The notes below the pieces were generated by a model that had not been told where the DNA came from, searched no databases, and saw only the letters and a program-made list of their open reading frames with translations. 64,000 nt of DNA. Source: a bacterium SCSIO 12643 (lineage in GTDB: Bacteria > Bacteroidota > Bacteroidia > Flavobacteriales_G > Salibacteraceae). This document shows, in pieces, positions 63,628 to 64,000 of the stretch. The position numbers and the translations under genes were made by a program. Location: contig CP073750.1 in the NCBI GenBank assembly GCA_024398135.1, forward strand, positions 1,302,001-1,366,000, written 5' to 3'. Each line of letters opens with the position of its first letter. The first letter of the stretch is position 1.

Positions 63628-64000
63628 TTACTTGTTCTTTGCCTCAAATAGCAACCCTGTAATTTCTAAAAACTCATCGACAGAAAGTTGCTCCGGACGT
63701 AATTTTTCAAACTTTTCCGGCAATGCCACGTTACATTCGTTTAGGACTGATTTTAGCGAATTTCGAAGTGTTTTTCTTCTTTGGCCAAAAGCCGTCTTCA
63801 CCACACGCTTATAGAATTTTTCCGGGAAATCAAGTTCTTTACGTTCATTACGAACCATACTGATCACTCCCGATTGCACTTTTGGAGGTGGATCAAAATG
63901 CTCAGGTCCTACTGAAAACAAATACTCTATATCGTACCAGGTTTGAAGTAAAACACTGGTTAATCCATATTGTTTATTTCCAGGAGGAGAAGCCAAACGT
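63628..64000 (-). CDS. rsmA: 16S rRNA dimethyladenosine transferase RsmA/KsgA, 5' partial
   Basis: The C-terminal 124 residues of RsmA, which dimethylates two adenines in helix 45 of 16S rRNA. The frame is open past the window edge. RLASPPGNKQYG and FDPPPKVQSGVI are hallmark segments just after the catalytic domain, and KTAFGQRRKTLRNSL begins the C-terminal helical domain. The apparent start at 63996 is only an internal leucine codon (TTG). The catalytic Rossmann part, including the NLPY-type motif, lies outside the window. Confidence 0.95.
   Translation of the reverse strand, partial: RLASPPGNKQYGLTSVLLQTWYDIEYLFSVGPEHFDPPPKVQSGVISMVRNERKELDFPEKFYKRVVKTAFGQRRKTLRNSLKSVLNECNVALPEKFEKLRPEQLSVDEFLEITGLLFEAKNK

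Overview
The window reads as chromosomal DNA from a member of the Bacteroidota, most likely Flavobacteriales. The support is direct: gldB and gldC gliding genes, four secreted proteins with type IX secretion (T9SS) C-terminal signals, a split F1 operon holding only atpD-atpC, Ala/Lys tails on ribosomal proteins, and many Bacteroidota-type -7 promoter boxes (TAnnTTTG). Genes are tightly packed on both strands and AT-rich. I see no tRNA, rRNA, CRISPR array, insertion sequence, integrase or phage gene. Family or species cannot be fixed from what I can see.

Layout. 1-7.0 kb: the 3' end of a PPDK_N (ATP-grasp) gene, a 1446-residue PKD-repeat T9SS type B protein, and a T9SS type A protein. 7.1-11.3 kb (minus): cyclophilin, EamA transporter, then an operon of outer-membrane barrel, nadE and an unknown polytopic membrane protein. 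11.4-16 kb (plus): gldB-gldC-TIGR01777 epimerase, then a divergent EF-G paralog. 16-20 kb (minus): O-antigen ligase and Wzz-like protein, PlsC-like acyltransferase. 20.1-22.5 kb: aldehyde dehydrogenase and L-threonine dehydrogenase. 22.6-29.4 kb (minus): TetR-TolC-adaptor-RND efflux operon. 29.7-33 kb (minus): pyrH and the rplM-rpsI-rpsB-tsf operon. 33-41.7 kb: a rhodanese-thioredoxin lipoprotein, the tyrosine-catabolic pair hmgA-hppD (minus), then small envelope proteins, a long QueA, purN, marC and a GH3 protein. 41.7-45.9 kb (minus): a 1417-residue SBBP/T9SS type B protein. 46-54.3 kb: a TetR/metallo-beta-lactamase module with duplicated operators, a methyltransferase, a DUF2089/membrane/secreted hydrolase operon, a second hydrolase and a three-gene CreD module. 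54.4-64 kb: rplU-rpmA, serS, small envelope proteins, a TPR protein, asd (minus), an outer-membrane protein, atpD-atpC and the C-terminal part of rsmA (minus).

How the parts fit. Much of the window serves the cell envelope. The GldB/GldC pair belongs to the gliding/T9SS apparatus and the four sorting-domain proteins are candidate cargo. The RND operon and the TetR/MBL pair look like self-regulated stress or efflux modules. hppD-hmgA degrade tyrosine, while the ALDH and threonine dehydrogenase point to further amino-acid catabolism.

The signals most worth a second look are the EF-G paralog that lacks the catalytic GTPase histidine, a recurrent promoter box sitting 4-6 bases before start codons (near-leaderless transcripts), a 13-base operator shared by a TetR gene and its neighbour, an RND pump with an extra membrane block, and an unknown four-histidine-motif membrane protein in the nadE operon. 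I did not find a convincing wholly new multi-gene system.
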